64,000 nt of DNA. Source: Caprimulgus europaeus (Eukaryota > Chordata > Aves > Caprimulgiformes > Caprimulgidae). The position numbers were made by a program, and so were the translations under genes. The stretch's first letter is position 1. Every line of letters begins with the position of its first letter. The DNA is taken from positions 37,800,339 through 37,864,338 of the forward strand of contig OU015532.1 of the NCBI GenBank assembly GCA_907165065.1. Direction: 5' to 3'. Shown here one piece after another: positions 21,714-36,700 of this stretch. The notes beneath the pieces were generated by a model. That model ran no database searches. It was given only the letters and a program-made list of their open reading frames with translations, and was not told the origin of the DNA.

Positions 21714-24700
21714 GTAAGCCAGCTTCGCCAAAATGCTCGTTGGTTGCTAAGGAAGAAAAGCAGAAACTAGGTGGAGAGATCTACCAGGAGGAGTTAGTGC
21801 TGTCCGCTTTCGAGTGTGGCAGTGGCTGTTAGGGGTGATGTGGTAACTTTAAAAAAATTTCTAAGGAAGTTGTGAATGGGATACTAATTTTTCATTCAAA
21901 ATCTCAGTGTAAAATTGTGCTTATTCTGTATTGTGTAGAGAAGGCATTTAAATGGGCCGAATTTGATCCAAGTATCTTGGCTACATACGAAGCAAAGTCT
22001 CAGCATGTAGTGGAAGGATGTGATAGCAGCTGGAGATGGTTATTCTTAGAAGCTTGTGTCAGAAGCTGCTGAAGTCAGAGGTTAACTCTTGTTATGTGTC
22101 TGTGGGCTACTCAAATTAGGGCTTATTAAAAACAATTCCTGAGAACAAAACCAATTTCTGAGAATAAGAAGGTTCTTGGAAAACTTTATTTTGGTTCACA
22201 GCTTGTGCTGCTGAAAATTAAACCTTAGCTCTTTGATTACAGCACAACTTCAAGTTATGTTACTGTCCTGTGGAACTCAGGGCATTCTTTTTGAAAAAAT
22301 ACCTTGGCTGTGTAAGGTGTTGTTAAAGTAGAGAGAGACTTTCATAGGTTGGAATGAGTTTCCAAGCAGCACAGGAGTTCAGAAGGGTGCTTCTAAGAGA
22401 TGGTTGTTGAGGTGATGATGACTGTTACAGTCTCTGGAAATCTAATATCCTCTGATGCCCGAGGGTTTTTTCTGTTTCTAAATGATAATTGTTTTATACA
22501 GATATGGTGTAGTGAGAGTTTAGTTGTTCTAAGGTACTTAGAGCTCTCCTATGAGAGGCTTCCCATTTCTGTTGGAAGCAGTGTTGATTTTGGAAAGGGA
22601 AAAGCTGGAAGAGAGATGTGACTTGTTCTTTCATCAAGACACAGGGCTGGTTGCTCCTGTCCTTTGGTCCCATTATCACCAGGAGGCTTTGGGAGCAGTA
22701 GGCTCTGAACAGTGTGGAGGAAAAGGCTGTTCATTTTGGTGATAGTACAGTTCAGCTCAATGGATTGAAACATGACTGTGTATTCTGAAGTATTTACATA
22801 AACATTAGCATAGTTCTGTTTTGCCAGTGCTTAGTCTGATGCTTTTGTAGATCTTCCCTTATATGTCTCCAGTGCTGCTGTTGCTTCCACTGTCTCACAC
22901 TTCAAAACTCACTTTTGCCCTGAAGCCTACAAGAATTTTCTTGCAGATTCGATGAGAACCTTGCCTAGTGCTAACACTGTCTCTTTTTTACTTCCTTTGC
23001 ATTTTCTCATGTATGTGCTTGATAGTCACCTGTTGCCTCTGACTTTATATTTGGTGTTGCTTGAAGGTAGAGATCTTGATCTGTGTTTATGTGGTTTATT
23101 TACGTAGTCAAGTCAAGGGGCTCCTAAACCCAGCAGCAGTTGGGTTGATACAGATCTGTTGTGGATCCAGAAGTGTCACAGTTACATGAGCAGTAACCAC
23201 GTGTGTATTAGGCTTTTGTGTGTGCAGTATCTTACCAATGTTACATGCATGTGCTATCAAGGTTATTGTGCTGTCTTAAATGCTCAGAAGTTCTTGATTC
23301 AGTTTTACACTCAAAGTAGATATATGAAGGATCCACATGCTATGCTGGTTTAAAAGAGGAGCTGAACCTCTCTGCAATATATGCAAGTACTAGCTAATCC
23401 TGGGAGAGTGTAATTAGAGGTTAGAATTGTTTTGTTTAAAATTATTGCTTAGGCCTGTGCAACATGGACAGTTTCAAACTGAAATGACTGGACTGTGCAT
23501 TCTGTCATTTGCAGAGAGTTTTGTAGATGGCCTTGGTGAGGAAAATGCCTCCTCCCACTGGCCACTTAAAATGGTTAGAAAACAGAAATGAATGCTTTAG
23601 ATAATATACCCCAAATGCTGGAGAACAATATAATTATTCATTAGTGTTAAAACATTTCTTCAGATGAGTTCTTTTGTTCTTGAACCTATTGGTTGTGTTC
23701 TAATTTCATGCTAGTTTATATTCTTTTAATTAGACTTGGATATCCTTGAAAGTGTAAAACTCCAGCAAAGCCAGGTACCCCTAAACATTAGTGGGAAAAA
23801 GGTACAGACTGAACAGAGTTTCAATTATTTCTTTACACAGATGTGCCCTTTGAGCTAAATCCTGATTTACAGTACTCTGTTGGGTGGGTTAACTTTGATC
23901 TGGAAACAACACTATAACAGTTCTTGAGGCAATCTCCTAAGTTCTATCCTAAATGCAAAAAATAAAAAGCATTGGGTTCTGGCAGTTTTGCTGGTGTAGC
24001 AGAGGCAGGCAGTGTTGGCTGGAGTGGGACTGCTTGCTGATGAACACAGGTGGGAGTTTTTGCAAGGTCCAAGGAAGAGTTTCAGTACCATGCAGATTTA
24101 AACCAAATACTGAGCTGTGGAACTGCTTGCTAGTTTGAGGAATTTAAGATTTTTCCTGTAAGATTTTTAACACTGTTTACTGTGTTGCTCATATTTATAG
24201 CAAGAGAGACAGAAGTGTTTTTCTAACTGAAATGATTTGATTTATTGGATCAAACTGGATGAGTTTTACCCACCCAACTAGACTGCAATTATTGGATTGC
24301 TGTATTTACTGTGTTTAAAGTATTTTGTACTGAAAAGGAGGTGGAGACTTCTCTGGAAATGGTAAATTATTAGTGTGTATTATTTTCATGGATCTCTAAA
24401 ATTCACAGATGCCCAAATGAAAACAAGTGATACTCTATATTTGCAGTTGTAAAAAAACAGTATTACTTCTGGCACTTTTTTCCTCTATGTTTATATATGT
24501 ATGTAAAATAGATGGTAGGGCTGCAGTATAAAAATAATCTTGTTTTTCCTTGTAAGATACTATATTTTTGCAAAATAACTTTATGAATAGGGGATGTTGG
24601 AGATTATATTCTATTACATTGTTGTAGATTGCCACTGTATAAAAATTTACCAAGTGTAGTTGTTATATATGCCAGTGTATCAGTGCACGTTTGTGGAACC

Positions 24701-27700
24701 TTTACAGGTGTTTTCATCTCTTGCATCTTACTGTTTGAATTTTCCCCAGTAATACTCGAATTGTTTCCCTATGGCCACATTTGCCTTGCTTTCAGAAAGC
24801 CAATTTTGCATCTCTGTAGAGCCTCTTATTTCTTCTATGCAAGTGTTGCCTGTTTCAGAGAGATGAAACAACATGTGTCACTGTGGTGCATGAGGAACAG
24901 ATAGCATGATCAGGAGATGTGGAAAGTGGTTTCCCATTAGGTTAAACCTCTGTCTCCAGGTCCTCAGTGGTTAATATTTTGATAGCACCCAAACATCTCT
25001 TGTGCATGGAAGATGATGTTTCTGGCACAAAATGTATGCTACACAGTTATGAGGATCTAACCTCCCATGGTGGCTGCCTTGGTATCATAGGGACTGTTGT
25101 GGAGGTGATGAGAGGTGACCTCTGCAAGTTGTCATATTTGAGAGTCTATTAGATGTTTATGTAACTGGATTTTCAGGATGTGACTTTGACTTTAGCCTGT
25201 CAATGTTGTATTCACAGGGAAGCAAAAAGCAATGGTAAACTGTTCTTATGTCAAAAACCTGTGAAACAAAGTCAGTTTGGGAGGAGTGAGGGAGGGGTGA
25301 TTTCTCTAAGCTTTGTTTCCAAAATTAGAATTTAACTAGGAAAATAACCTAACACAATAGTAGCAAGTACTTATAAAATCTTTGTGTGGAGTCTTTCTCT
25401 GTAGATGTTCAAAACCCACCTGGATGCAGTTCTGTGCAGCTTGCTCTAGGTGTCCCTGCTTTGGCAGGGGGGTTGGACTGGATGATCCCTTCCAACCCCA
25501 ACCATTCTGTGATTCTGTGGGGTTTTTTTAATCTTGTAGGAATTCTTCCTGGAATATGAACTAAACAATTTTTCTTTACTACACTAGAAAAAACATTAGG
25601 TTTCTGTATTTTTTGTTAAAGTTTAATTGCAGATTTGTAATACTTAGGTTTTAAAATAGATTTGTTATGTATCTTAGCGGAGGGGAAAGGGGATTGCCAT
25701 GGCCTGTAATTACCCAGAGAGTGGAATATGACTCCTATTACTGTAAATGCCTTTAAGTCTTTAACTCCTTTAAAATGCTACTGAAAGGCTTAGAAATTAT
25801 TGTAAAGCAATTAAGTAGTAGTCTGCTTTTATGCACACCCTAATTAAATTAAAAAGCAGAAAGGGCTGAAATGAAATGCATGTTATCACCATTATCAGTT
25901 TGGCTGATGCAATTCCCTCATTCAAACTCTCATTTGCATGAGGCTTTTTTTTTTTTAAATAATTCGGGTTTTGGAGCTATTTTGGGGATTTAGTCCCTTC
26001 TGCTGTATTTTGTAACTTCCTGACTTTCTGCAAGTGCTGTGATATTGCAGTTCTAAAACTTCACCTGACACCTTTTTTTTCTAATGCATACACATGGTCA
26101 GATCTTTCAAGTACAAAAAAGTATCTTTCTCTTAAATGACTTTTTTTTATCCAAGGTTTTATGTTTCTAAAGAAAGTCTGTTCTTCAGTGATACCCTATT
26201 AAATAGAAGGCCATTAAAGTATGGCGATTTTAAGGACAAGCTTCTGCATAGGTTTAGAAACTGAAATACAGTTAATCTATCATGTAACAGTCTTGTAGCA
26301 ATTTAACTTCATTTCTTTTGTCTCTCTAAACCCATAGGTGAAAGCAGATCTCCTACTGCTTTTTTCCCTAAAATCTTCCTTTCCTCTTTCTGTAGTGATA
26401 AAACTTTTCTTAGCCCTTTCTGTATTACATAACTGTAGCTGTCAGCAGTTTACACTCATACTTGACCAGTGTATTTGTATCTGCAGGTACATTTACATGA
26501 TTATTTCTCTTGTCTTTCTCTTTCTGCTTTGGTAATTTAGGGGTTTTTTTTTGTATTTTATTATTTAGATTGGCTTTTTTTGGGAAATAGGCAGTTCTGT
26601 CTTGTACTGTGCCATAGCTAGCAGAGATTTTGGGGAACTTGCATGTTTAAGTATGCAAACATGCTTCAAAATCTGTGCACGTTCAATCTCTCTTTATCTC
26701 TGCAGACCTAACATTCTGAGGCCCTAGAGGGTCACTTAGACCCTCATTAGTACCAAAGACAGCAATTCTTGCTCTTTTCAAGTATGCTACATTTAATTTC
26801 TTGTCTGAAGTTAACAGTCAAGTGGGTCATTTTTGACTTTCATTTCCTGCTTCAGTTGATTGCATCAGACGCTGGGTTTCACTTTTCAGAAAGTTAATTG
26901 TTAGAAATCCAGGACTGTGCCACTGGAGCTCCTGAATAAAAATTAGCAAGAGGTTTTCTTGATCATTTGCTCTCCCACTGCCTCCCTGCCCCATGCACCC
27001 TTCCCTCTGCCCCAACCTCTGTTAATGAGGGAGAGTAAAGAAAACATAAAATATTTTAATTCCTAAAGATAATACTTGTTTTGTATTTGCTTGCAGGAGA
27101 GATTGAAGTTGGTGACTGTTCTGGGTGCTGGGCTACTATGTGGAACTGCCTTGGCTGTCATTGTGCCAGAAGGAGTACATGCACTTTATGAAGACATTTT
27201 GGAGGGTAAGAACTGAACCCAGATGGCCTTGTTCAAGATAACTTGGGTCATGGTGTTGTGATGTACTAGGCCTTGTTTCTAGGGCTTTTAACATGATTGT
27301 TGGGAGGGCTTCACAGCAGCATGACACACAGCCAGCATAGAACCACAGAACTGCTGTAGGCATGATATTACATGTCTATAGTGATTTGACAGAGGGATAT
27401 GGTCAGTCTGTGGATCAGATGACTCTTGCTGAGTGATCCAGTCATTTGCATGTCCAGGTACTCTTCATGGAGCCACAGCCTTTTATGCCAGGTCATGTGT
27501 AGTGTTCCTTATTCTGGGGAGAGCTGAAGTTTGACTTTCACTGGAACTTGAAAGGAAGTGTAAAGGATGACTCTGACAGAGAATGACATTGTAGACTATT
27601 TGCTGTTGCTTTTTGTAGTTTAGATTGCTTCTCATTAAGGCAATCACAGGAAGTGTTTCACAGATCTATAGGTACTTGCCATCATAAGAATTTCTTCCTT

Positions 27701-30700
27701 TGAAGCTGAAGAGCATCTTGGAATTACATTACCTTGATATACTTGGCTGAAAGCCATGGTTATGTAGGGCTAATTCAGAGTAGGAGGCTTTTCTTTCTTA
27801 GGTGGTGGTGTCTGTTATGTATAGATATCTGTGTGTGCTTCCAAGTTCAAGCAGCCAGTTCTAGTCTGCTGCCACTGGTCTTCAGAACCTCATAGCCTCT
27901 AATGGATAGCTCAAAGCTAAAAAGCTGCCAGTGATTATGTGCCTTGCAGCCATGTGAATGTGGAGCACATCTTCTAACCAAAAGTCTTGGTAAAACTCAG
28001 TCTGAGGTAATGACTTTAAATTGTCTGGGCTCATTACCTCTGTGTGGAGTGCACTTTATATCTTGCTCCAGCCTTGGAGCATACTATTTTCAGTTTGCTC
28101 AGGATCAGAAATGTGTCTGAAGATGAACAGCAACAATTTAGTGGTGACAGGAGAAGTGACTATAAAGTTGAGGCTGTAGAGAGCTATGCGAGTGTCTGAT
28201 GTACTGTTGTTGCCAATCCAGAACTGAGAGATAATTGTAATACTTGGCTTTTCTTCTACTACCCTTTTTTCTTGTTTCTACACTGTTTTAAGTTTCTTTT
28301 TAGTAGTATGCTTTAATTTTCCTGTTTTAGTTTCCACTAAATTTGTGTTGTTCTGCTTAGATTGAAAGTAAACAGAAGATAATATATAAAGCCATCCTTT
28401 ATCAAGAACTGAAAGAACCCCTGATTATGCTTTTATACTGTACTGTAATTTGTGCCCTCTAATGTAGAATGTCTCTAATGAGCTGTAGTTGTGGGTTTTC
28501 TCTCCAATTTTAATTCTAAATAGAATAATTTTTTTCTTGTAATGATATGGCTAGCAGTAAATACAATTGCTGTGAATATTTCCTTTTTTTTCCACTAAAT
28601 GAAGCATACTGTTCATGTATGAAATTTACAGTCTGCTGTTTACAGCTGTATGCTATATAACTTGAAGTTTAGTATGTGCAGAAAAAAAGGCACTTCTCAT
28701 ACTGTAGTAAGCCTATCAGATAGTTGCAGTAAGTATATCAGAAGTCATTACCTAGGAAAAAATAATTTGTTCTATGCATGAATTCAGACAATTCCTAACT
28801 CACAGTATTGTGACTAAAGCCAGTCTGTCTGTAAAGATTTTTGTTTATATTGCAGAGAGGAAAAGTTCATAGGTATTACAGATTTAACTACAAAAATATT
28901 TCTAATATTTAGGATATTCAAAGTTAAAGTTAAGATTCTGAGAACTTAATCAGAACTTTTTTTTTTTTTTGCAACTTCACCCATTTATGTAATTAAAGCT
29001 GGAAAGGTGCCTAAGGGAGCACTGAGTTGTGTTCATATAACTGGAGGGGGGGGAAAAAAGGAGAGAGAGGTGTCTATTTGTCCAGTTCCAAGTGTAATTT
29101 AACTCTGACTGGTTGCTTGTTATCAGAACAGGTGTTTATCATTGATACATAAATCATTTACTGTTAGTTCAGTGTTTTCCCACAGGCCACAAAATAAGTA
29201 ACTTCTAATTTTTGACCTTGCAGGCTGACAGCAAATAGCATATCATAATTCAGATTATTACTTGATCGTAAGCCTGTGTTTGTGTGTGTGGTGAAGCCTC
29301 AATTTGAGCATTACCAGCAAATAAAATTCCTTTGGTGGCTTCAGTCCTTTGTTTTAACTGGTGAAACTGCATAACCACTGTCAGAAAGAGTGCCCTGAGT
29401 TACCCACTATGTTATGGCTTGCAATGATCTGAAGTGAAGTTAACTTAATGTAGATGCCAACAAACTTGTGTGGTGTAAAATTATTTTATTGATGAATCTT
29501 GTTCAGCAAAGATTTTGTTTGTGAAACCTTTCTAAGGGCTACCAAGCCTGCTCTGATGTCCTTTGTCTGCAGTAGTGGCACTGTGCCAACATTTTGTACA
29601 GTGGGATGGGTGTAAAATTGTCTCATCCAAGAAGATGTATTAATTTTCCAGGAAGGAGATGACTTGCTAGAGTCAGTCAAGTTTCTGCTGTTAATGTCTG
29701 AAACTTCTAAAGAGTAGTTGCCAACCAGAAGACGTCCCCTAAATGACAAAAGTTGTACTTGTGTCACTTAAGTCCCAGGTGTTGGGAAAGCCTTAATGTA
29801 TGCTGTGCTTCGTTTTGTTTGTTGCCTTTTAAAAAAAACAACCAGTTAGGTGCATGAAAGTTGCACTGTCGCTCACTTAAAAAACCCAACTTATATAGCT
29901 TGAACTTTAAAAATGTGAGGTTGAAATGGGAGAGATGCTCTGTGTTGAACTGTAATTATTATAATCAGTTCAGACATGAATATCCTTACATTGATTCCGC
30001 TAGAACAGATGGGTTGTTCCAAAGTCAGAAGGCTTTCCAGTGCTGAAAGGTGACTCCTCCAAAAGCCTTGTCTGTTCTCATACTGAGGAAACCTTGCTTG
30101 CTGTTAGACCAGTGAAACAATCTAGTTAATAGCCTAGTTTCTTTTAAGTGCTGTAGTCCTCTTACCATTGAATGTGATAAAAAATAAACTAAAATCAGGA
30201 ACATTGTTTCTAGTAAAGGTTTTTTTAGAATTTCTGATGGAAACATTGATTAATCAATGTTCTTCTAGATAATATTGTCATCAAAGCACTGCTGGCCTGT
30301 GAAATGGCAAGAAATACAAAGTGAAACCAAGAAAGGGTTTATTCATGTTATTGTTTCAAGTCATGCTGGAAGAACAGTTTTTCATTTAAAAAAAAAAAAA
30401 AAAAAAAAGTTCAGCTGCTGGACAAGGCCAGGTAGGTAATTCCAAACTTGAGGAAGAATTAAAAGGGATAGATGGGGACAAGTGATTAGAGCATAAGGCT
30501 CTGTCATCTTTGCACCTCCCATCAGGTATTTATATACATCTATAAGACCTCTCTGAGGCTTCTCTTCTCTGCGTGAACAGTCCCAGCGCTCTCAGCCTTT
30601 CCGCACAGGAGAGATGCTCCAGTCCCGTGGTCATCTTTGTATCTTTGTGCCTCTCCAGTGTGTCCATGTGTCTCTTGTACTGGGGGTCCAGTGCTCCAGG

Positions 30701-33700
30701 TGTGGCCTGACTGGTGCGGAGTGGAGTGCAAGGTCACCTACCCCAGCCTGCTGGCAACACTTCCTAGTGCAGCAGGGGGCTTGGCTAGCTTTTTTTTTGT
30801 TATTATTATTTTTTCTTCTCCCCCACAGGGCACACTGCTGGCTCATGGTCAACTTTGTATCTACAAGGGCTCTGAGGTCCGCTTCTGCAAAGCTGCTTTT
30901 CTAATTGTTGGTCCCCAGCATGTGTTGGTATCTGGGGTTATTCCTCCCCGGGTGCGCATCTTTAGATCAGATCTTAAGAGAAAATATAGTTGCTGATCAA
31001 GCATTTGAACATGACAGAGTGCTCTTCATGTTGTTAGTTTATATTATAGTGTTAACTGTTGCTTTCTAAGGGAGTAGAAATTAATTTATCACCTGCTTTC
31101 TTATATTACAGTGTGATGCATATGTTCTCTAGGGCACTGGAGCTTTGCAGATGGTTTCTCTGTTGGTTTTTTTCTTATTCAAAAACCAAATTTATCTTGA
31201 GTTCCCATGTAAATACAGGAGGGTTGCTTGTGTGTGTAACTGTACCCTAAGCATAGGGGAAAGACAGTAGACTTTACAAAAACAATTACATGTAGAGATT
31301 GTGATACTGTAATTTGGTCTAGCAGAGAAACATACAAGAAGAAACATTTTCTTAGTAGCACATTAAAGAGATTTACAAATATTAATTGAACCCACCAGAC
31401 ATGGTTGTAAGCAATGGCCCTATTCTGGAATGAAGGCAACTTACAGTGAGTGGTAGGTAGTTCAGGGCTTTGTATAGCATGCCTCTCAAACATCTGACTT
31501 AGCTCAAGGCTTCAGATGTGGAAGTAACTTTACTGTGTCTGTTCTCCCACTGGAAACATTTGGGTAGTACTTACTGTGTGTAAAGAGCCCTATCTGCTGT
31601 GGAAGTACAACTGTTTATGATAACAAGTACGTCAAGGAGCATTAAGTGCCTCTTCTGTATCAGCCAAAGGGCTTTCTAGCCTAATGTCTTGTCTCTGCCA
31701 GGGGTCATAGGGGGAAGTATAAAAAGAGAAAGAATTTATGATTCAGTGTCTGAAACCAAGAGGTCAGGTGTTTACTGTGCTCTATATGGTAGTTGGGAGC
31801 TTAATTCAAAATTCCCCACTCCTGGGCTTTGTACCTTTCTAACAATGTATTTCTGTATGCTGTTGGCAGAAGAGGCTTAGATGTGATTCTTTGCTTACAT
31901 CAGCTGGAAACAATGCCTAGAATTTTGCTAAAAATTAACTTTATTAAATCTCTTAGTAAATGTACTAAGGCAATTCTTAGCAATCTTTGGTGGCTAATAC
32001 TGAAGCAGCTGTATACCTCTGGACATTGTTTGCCCTCTGTGTCAGAAGGGATTGGAGAAGCAGTAATTTCATGTGGTCCTGAGAAAGATTGGAGGATGAC
32101 ATGGATCTGTCTTGGAAGCCACTAGGCCAAACTGCAAATGTTAAATGTGTGTGCTGGAAAAACCTTCTCCTTTCTCTTTAAGCCTTTGTAAATTCAGAGT
32201 GAGACTGATGTAGTTTCTGTTGAAATTGGTGGGAATTTTGTATGTGGTATTTGCTTGTGATAAAGATCACACATGCTGGGCAAATGGCAAGCTGTAAAAG
32301 TTGGTACAGTTATATTACGTCTCTGCTTTCTCTACCCACAGAGGAAGGTAGAGACAATTGTCACTTACTGACCTATGAAATATTTAAAAATGTTTTAAAA
32401 TTATGATCTGTGCACCAAATAAAGCATTTTATACCATGGAAACTCAACTAAAAACCTGTCCAGCCATCATCTTTCCCCTTATTAGATTTTAGTCATTCTG
32501 AGCTCACCTAATTTCGGGGTCACTCAGTGAGAAAGCAAATGTCTTGGGGTGGGCATGGAATTAAAGCTTGTGTAGGGAAAGGAAACAACCACATAATGTT
32601 GAACTCCAGGGCTTGGACTTTGGGTTTCTAGGATGGTACTGACTGTGCTGACTCACTGCTGTTCTAGTCCATGTCAGTGGACTACCTTGTTTAACTAGAG
32701 ACTGATGCTTTAGGGTAGAAAGTTCATCTTAAAGATTGCATTAGATCTCTTGGTGGAGGGAGCCTGTTTCCTTATCCTGTATTTTCTCACTTAAATGAAG
32801 ATTATGACTTAACTGCTTGGCAGTATCTCTGAGTACTGACAAAACTGGCAACTTCAATCTAAAAAGGAACTATTCAGCAATTTTTATCAATCAATTTGTA
32901 TGCAAAATGCAGCATTTAAACAAAGTAGCCTGGCTTACCAAGTATTAATGCTCTCTTTCCTTTTCTATGCTGAAGATGTATGGGGAGAGAGCAAGCAGAC
33001 AAATGTGTGCTTCCCTAAGTACATGGTCTAAGATTGACCTGAAATGAGGACTTTTGTGTATTGTCCAGGAAAGCATGAGGAGTGCTTTCAGCAAAGGAGT
33101 TAAAAAGTGACTGTGCCATGTTTAGTCCCCTGTCTCCTAATCTGTTTGCTTGCCTGCACAGGGAAGCATCACCCAGCGAGCGAGATGCAGCGTGTGGTTG
33201 AGTCTGAGAAGGTAGCAGAAATCCCAGTCGTACACGAGTATGGCCATGACCATTCCAGGTTGCATGCCTACATTGGTGTGTCCCTTGTCCTTGGCTTTGT
33301 CTTCATGCTGTTGGTGGACCAGATAGGCAGCTCTCATGTGCACTCTACAGATGGTAAGTAAAGATTCACTTCAATTAGAGTTGCTAATTAGTCTTAATTA
33401 GCAAGTTGCAATTTTTTTGAATGCTGTTGGGATTTAATTTGACCAGTCACGTCCAGAGTTTCAGTAGGTGCCTTACAAACATAAAGCAAGGTCTGTCTGA
33501 AATGTTTGTGCTGGGAATCTATCCTGGAATTCAGCATAATTTGAGAGCTTGCTTCACTAATGTGAAATAGCTGTATGACCATGTATGGTGTGGGGCTGGA
33601 GGGTGGCTTGACACTTAGGTCTGTTTTACAGTATCATCCATAGGGGACTTACTTGGCTTTCCAAAAAACTTCAGGTTAGTCGTATCTTAGGTTGCTTTTC

Positions 33701-36700
33701 CTACTTATTTGTCATACATGTAGGTAAAATTTGGAAAGAACAAAAAGTTATCTTAAGCAAGACTGCACAAATGACTAGATGTAAGCTCTGGTCCTTTACT
33801 GTAACTGCACAGCTGGACTTCGACACTGATCTAGAGCCTCACTTACTTCAAAATACGTCCTGTTTAGTCCACAGATTTCTCAACTTCATCACAAGACTCT
33901 CAAAATGCCTGCAATTGCTTTGTTTCCTGCCTGTGCCTTTACACTCAAACTGTAGCTTGAAATGCACCAAAGTTGTTCTGTTGTCTGAAAATTTATTTTA
34001 TTGTCTTTCATTGCTCATGTTCTCCCACATAATCTCTGGTGGTATTTGGCCCTCAAAAAATTAAGGAATTGATCCTGAAGGAAAAGTAAAACACACACAG
34101 CGGAGAGGGGATGTGTTTTGTTTGGCTCCTTGGCAGTTCCCAGTGCAGCTGCACAAACTCTTGTATGGGATTAGTGTGGTGGGACAGATGGGAGGCCAGT
34201 GCAGGGGTTGTGTCACCCTTGTGCTCCTGGAGAAGAGTAAATGGAGCCACAGCCATGCCTAGCTGATTTTCAGAGCTTCTCAAAGGAAACAGTAGCAGTG
34301 AGGTTGACAAAGGGATGCAAGTAAGCAACTGCCAGGAGAATCCTTGGTTTGTACAGGTTAGTCTCTGATCAGAGCAAATACCAGGAGAAAACTGACTATG
34401 ATCTGTGTGAGGGATACACACTATAAAATAGGATATTAAGTAAAGTTTTATCTAGTCTGTAACTCTGTCACAGAAAATGTAGTAGTGGCTTTGTAATTTT
34501 TTTTAAAACTACCAAACAAAAACATTTTTCTCATTTCAACCAATATCTGGTAGTTTTGTTATCTCCCAAGTGGCTAGGTTTTACTTTGTCTGAACTAGAA
34601 AAATTCTGTAGGTCAAAATGGAGGTACGAAATCAAATGTGAACTCTCTCTTTGAATGTGTTTGGTTCTCATCAATCAAAAACAAAAATAAAGGACATGTT
34701 CTTTGTGAAGATCTCCTTCTATTTGACATGAGTATACCATGGCAGTCATCCAAATGCAGCTTGTGCAATTAATTGCTCAAATAAACTCCCCTTGATTCAG
34801 AAGATCAATCTGACTGAGGAGAATACATCAGTTTTTAGCCAGCTCACTTCACTGATCTGACTCACTGGGCAGGTACATGGGTGCCTGGGCATAAGAGAGA
34901 GACTGGACTTGCTGTTCTGGCAGCAGTGCAGGCTTATTGAAGTAGCTGTGTAAGTGTGCTTGCAGTCAGCTTCCTGTCCACTAGTATAATAAAATAAGAG
35001 CTGTTCACCTGTTTGGAATTGAACAGTTGAGTAACATTTCTGTACTTGTGCAGGACTTACCCACCCTATTTATTGCAGTGATTCTTCATAGCAGTTTTGC
35101 CACCAGTTGCACAGTGGTGGATATTGCCCTGTTGTGCTGTATAATGAGCTGACCTGCAGATGTCCTCAGAATAGTTGTCAAACAAGTGCAGTCAAAGCAC
35201 TGGATCTCAAGCAGAACTGGCTGTGTTTCTCTTCTGTAGCATATAATGTTGGAAGGAAATCTTTGCCACTGCTGCCCTGATAAATATAATTTATTGCTTA
35301 CTAGGAATTGCCAGAGAATTAGTGCAAGAAGCTGCCCCCCAAAGAAAAATGCCAGCATTGGGCTACGTGGGGAAATATCATCCTGCTCTTGGAGCAGCTC
35401 TGGATTCCAGGGATGCAAAACTAACTTTTCTTTGCCTTGGTAGCACAGAACTTTTAACATTTGGTTTCAGGAGGTTAAGAAAAACAACTGCTTCTGCCTG
35501 TATCAGTGATGCTGTGAATTGCATCAGAATTGTCTTGGACTTCATCACTTGTTTGCTGGCAAAACTACAGGTGATTTGAAGGTGTTAGGTGTTGGACTAT
35601 TTTACAGAAACTCTAATGCAGAAGTACAAAAGCTGATAGTTTTGAATATAACTGCCTAGGCAGCTGGTAGACACGTGTGCAGTGATACAGTTTTTCTTCC
35701 AGCATAATTTATGTGTTTGTTCTCTTTATCCTAACTTTCCTCATGACCATTTCAGATCCAGAAGCTGCAAGATCAGGCAACTCCAAAATCACCACAACGC
35801 TGGGGCTAGTAGTCCATGCTGCAGGTAATGTGGGACCTGTTGTTAGCACTTGACAAGTACTCTGTTGCTGGGTAGCTCATCTTTAGATGTGATAGAAACA
35901 CTTGGGTTTGGTTTTGAAGGTGGCTTTTTATTTTTTAATAAAAAGGTGGGGAGGAGAACTAAGGGTTTTCCCTGAAACTTGCTGGGAAGACATATATCTA
36001 GTGCTCAGAATCTTCCGTGGAGTTTTTCACTCCTTTATTTTTCATATCTGAAAAGTGATACTCACTCTCTGCCTCTTTAATTTTTTTTTCTGGCTGCTTT
36101 AGCTGCTGAATTTCAGTACACACTAACACATTTGATAAGCACTGTGAAGCACCTCAGGAATTGCTTGTCAGCTGATCTGTGTTTTAAAGAAAAAATACTC
36201 TGTTTAAAAAATATCTTGTGGAAAAAAGGATATTATCAGGTGGAGTGCAGAGACTTGACTGAAACACATTTGGGCTGACTTGTGAGGACTGAAAAAGTGT
36301 TGCAGTCAACCCATATTAATGTTGTATTTTTTCACTATATATTTGTAGTATAAATATGAAGTTTTTAATCTCTCCTGCTGAAAGTTATTATCTAGGTAAG
36401 TCATACGATGTTGATCAAAAAGATATTTCTTCACTAAAAGAAGTGCCTATATGTTAAGGGTTAATGTAATATCCATTTCCTATTTCATTTAGACAATATA
36501 TTTGTTAAATGGTAAAAAAAAAAAAATAGTATTTACTATAGTGTTTATATTGGAAAATTCCTTTAAAGGGTAAAAATTAAAATTCTTCTAATACTTAGAC
36601 TCTAAAGCAGATTTTTTAAAATTTAGACAGGAAGCCACTGCTACTACAGAAGACTGAAATAACTGAACTTATTACTTGGTTCTAATTTGTCAGAATGTGC

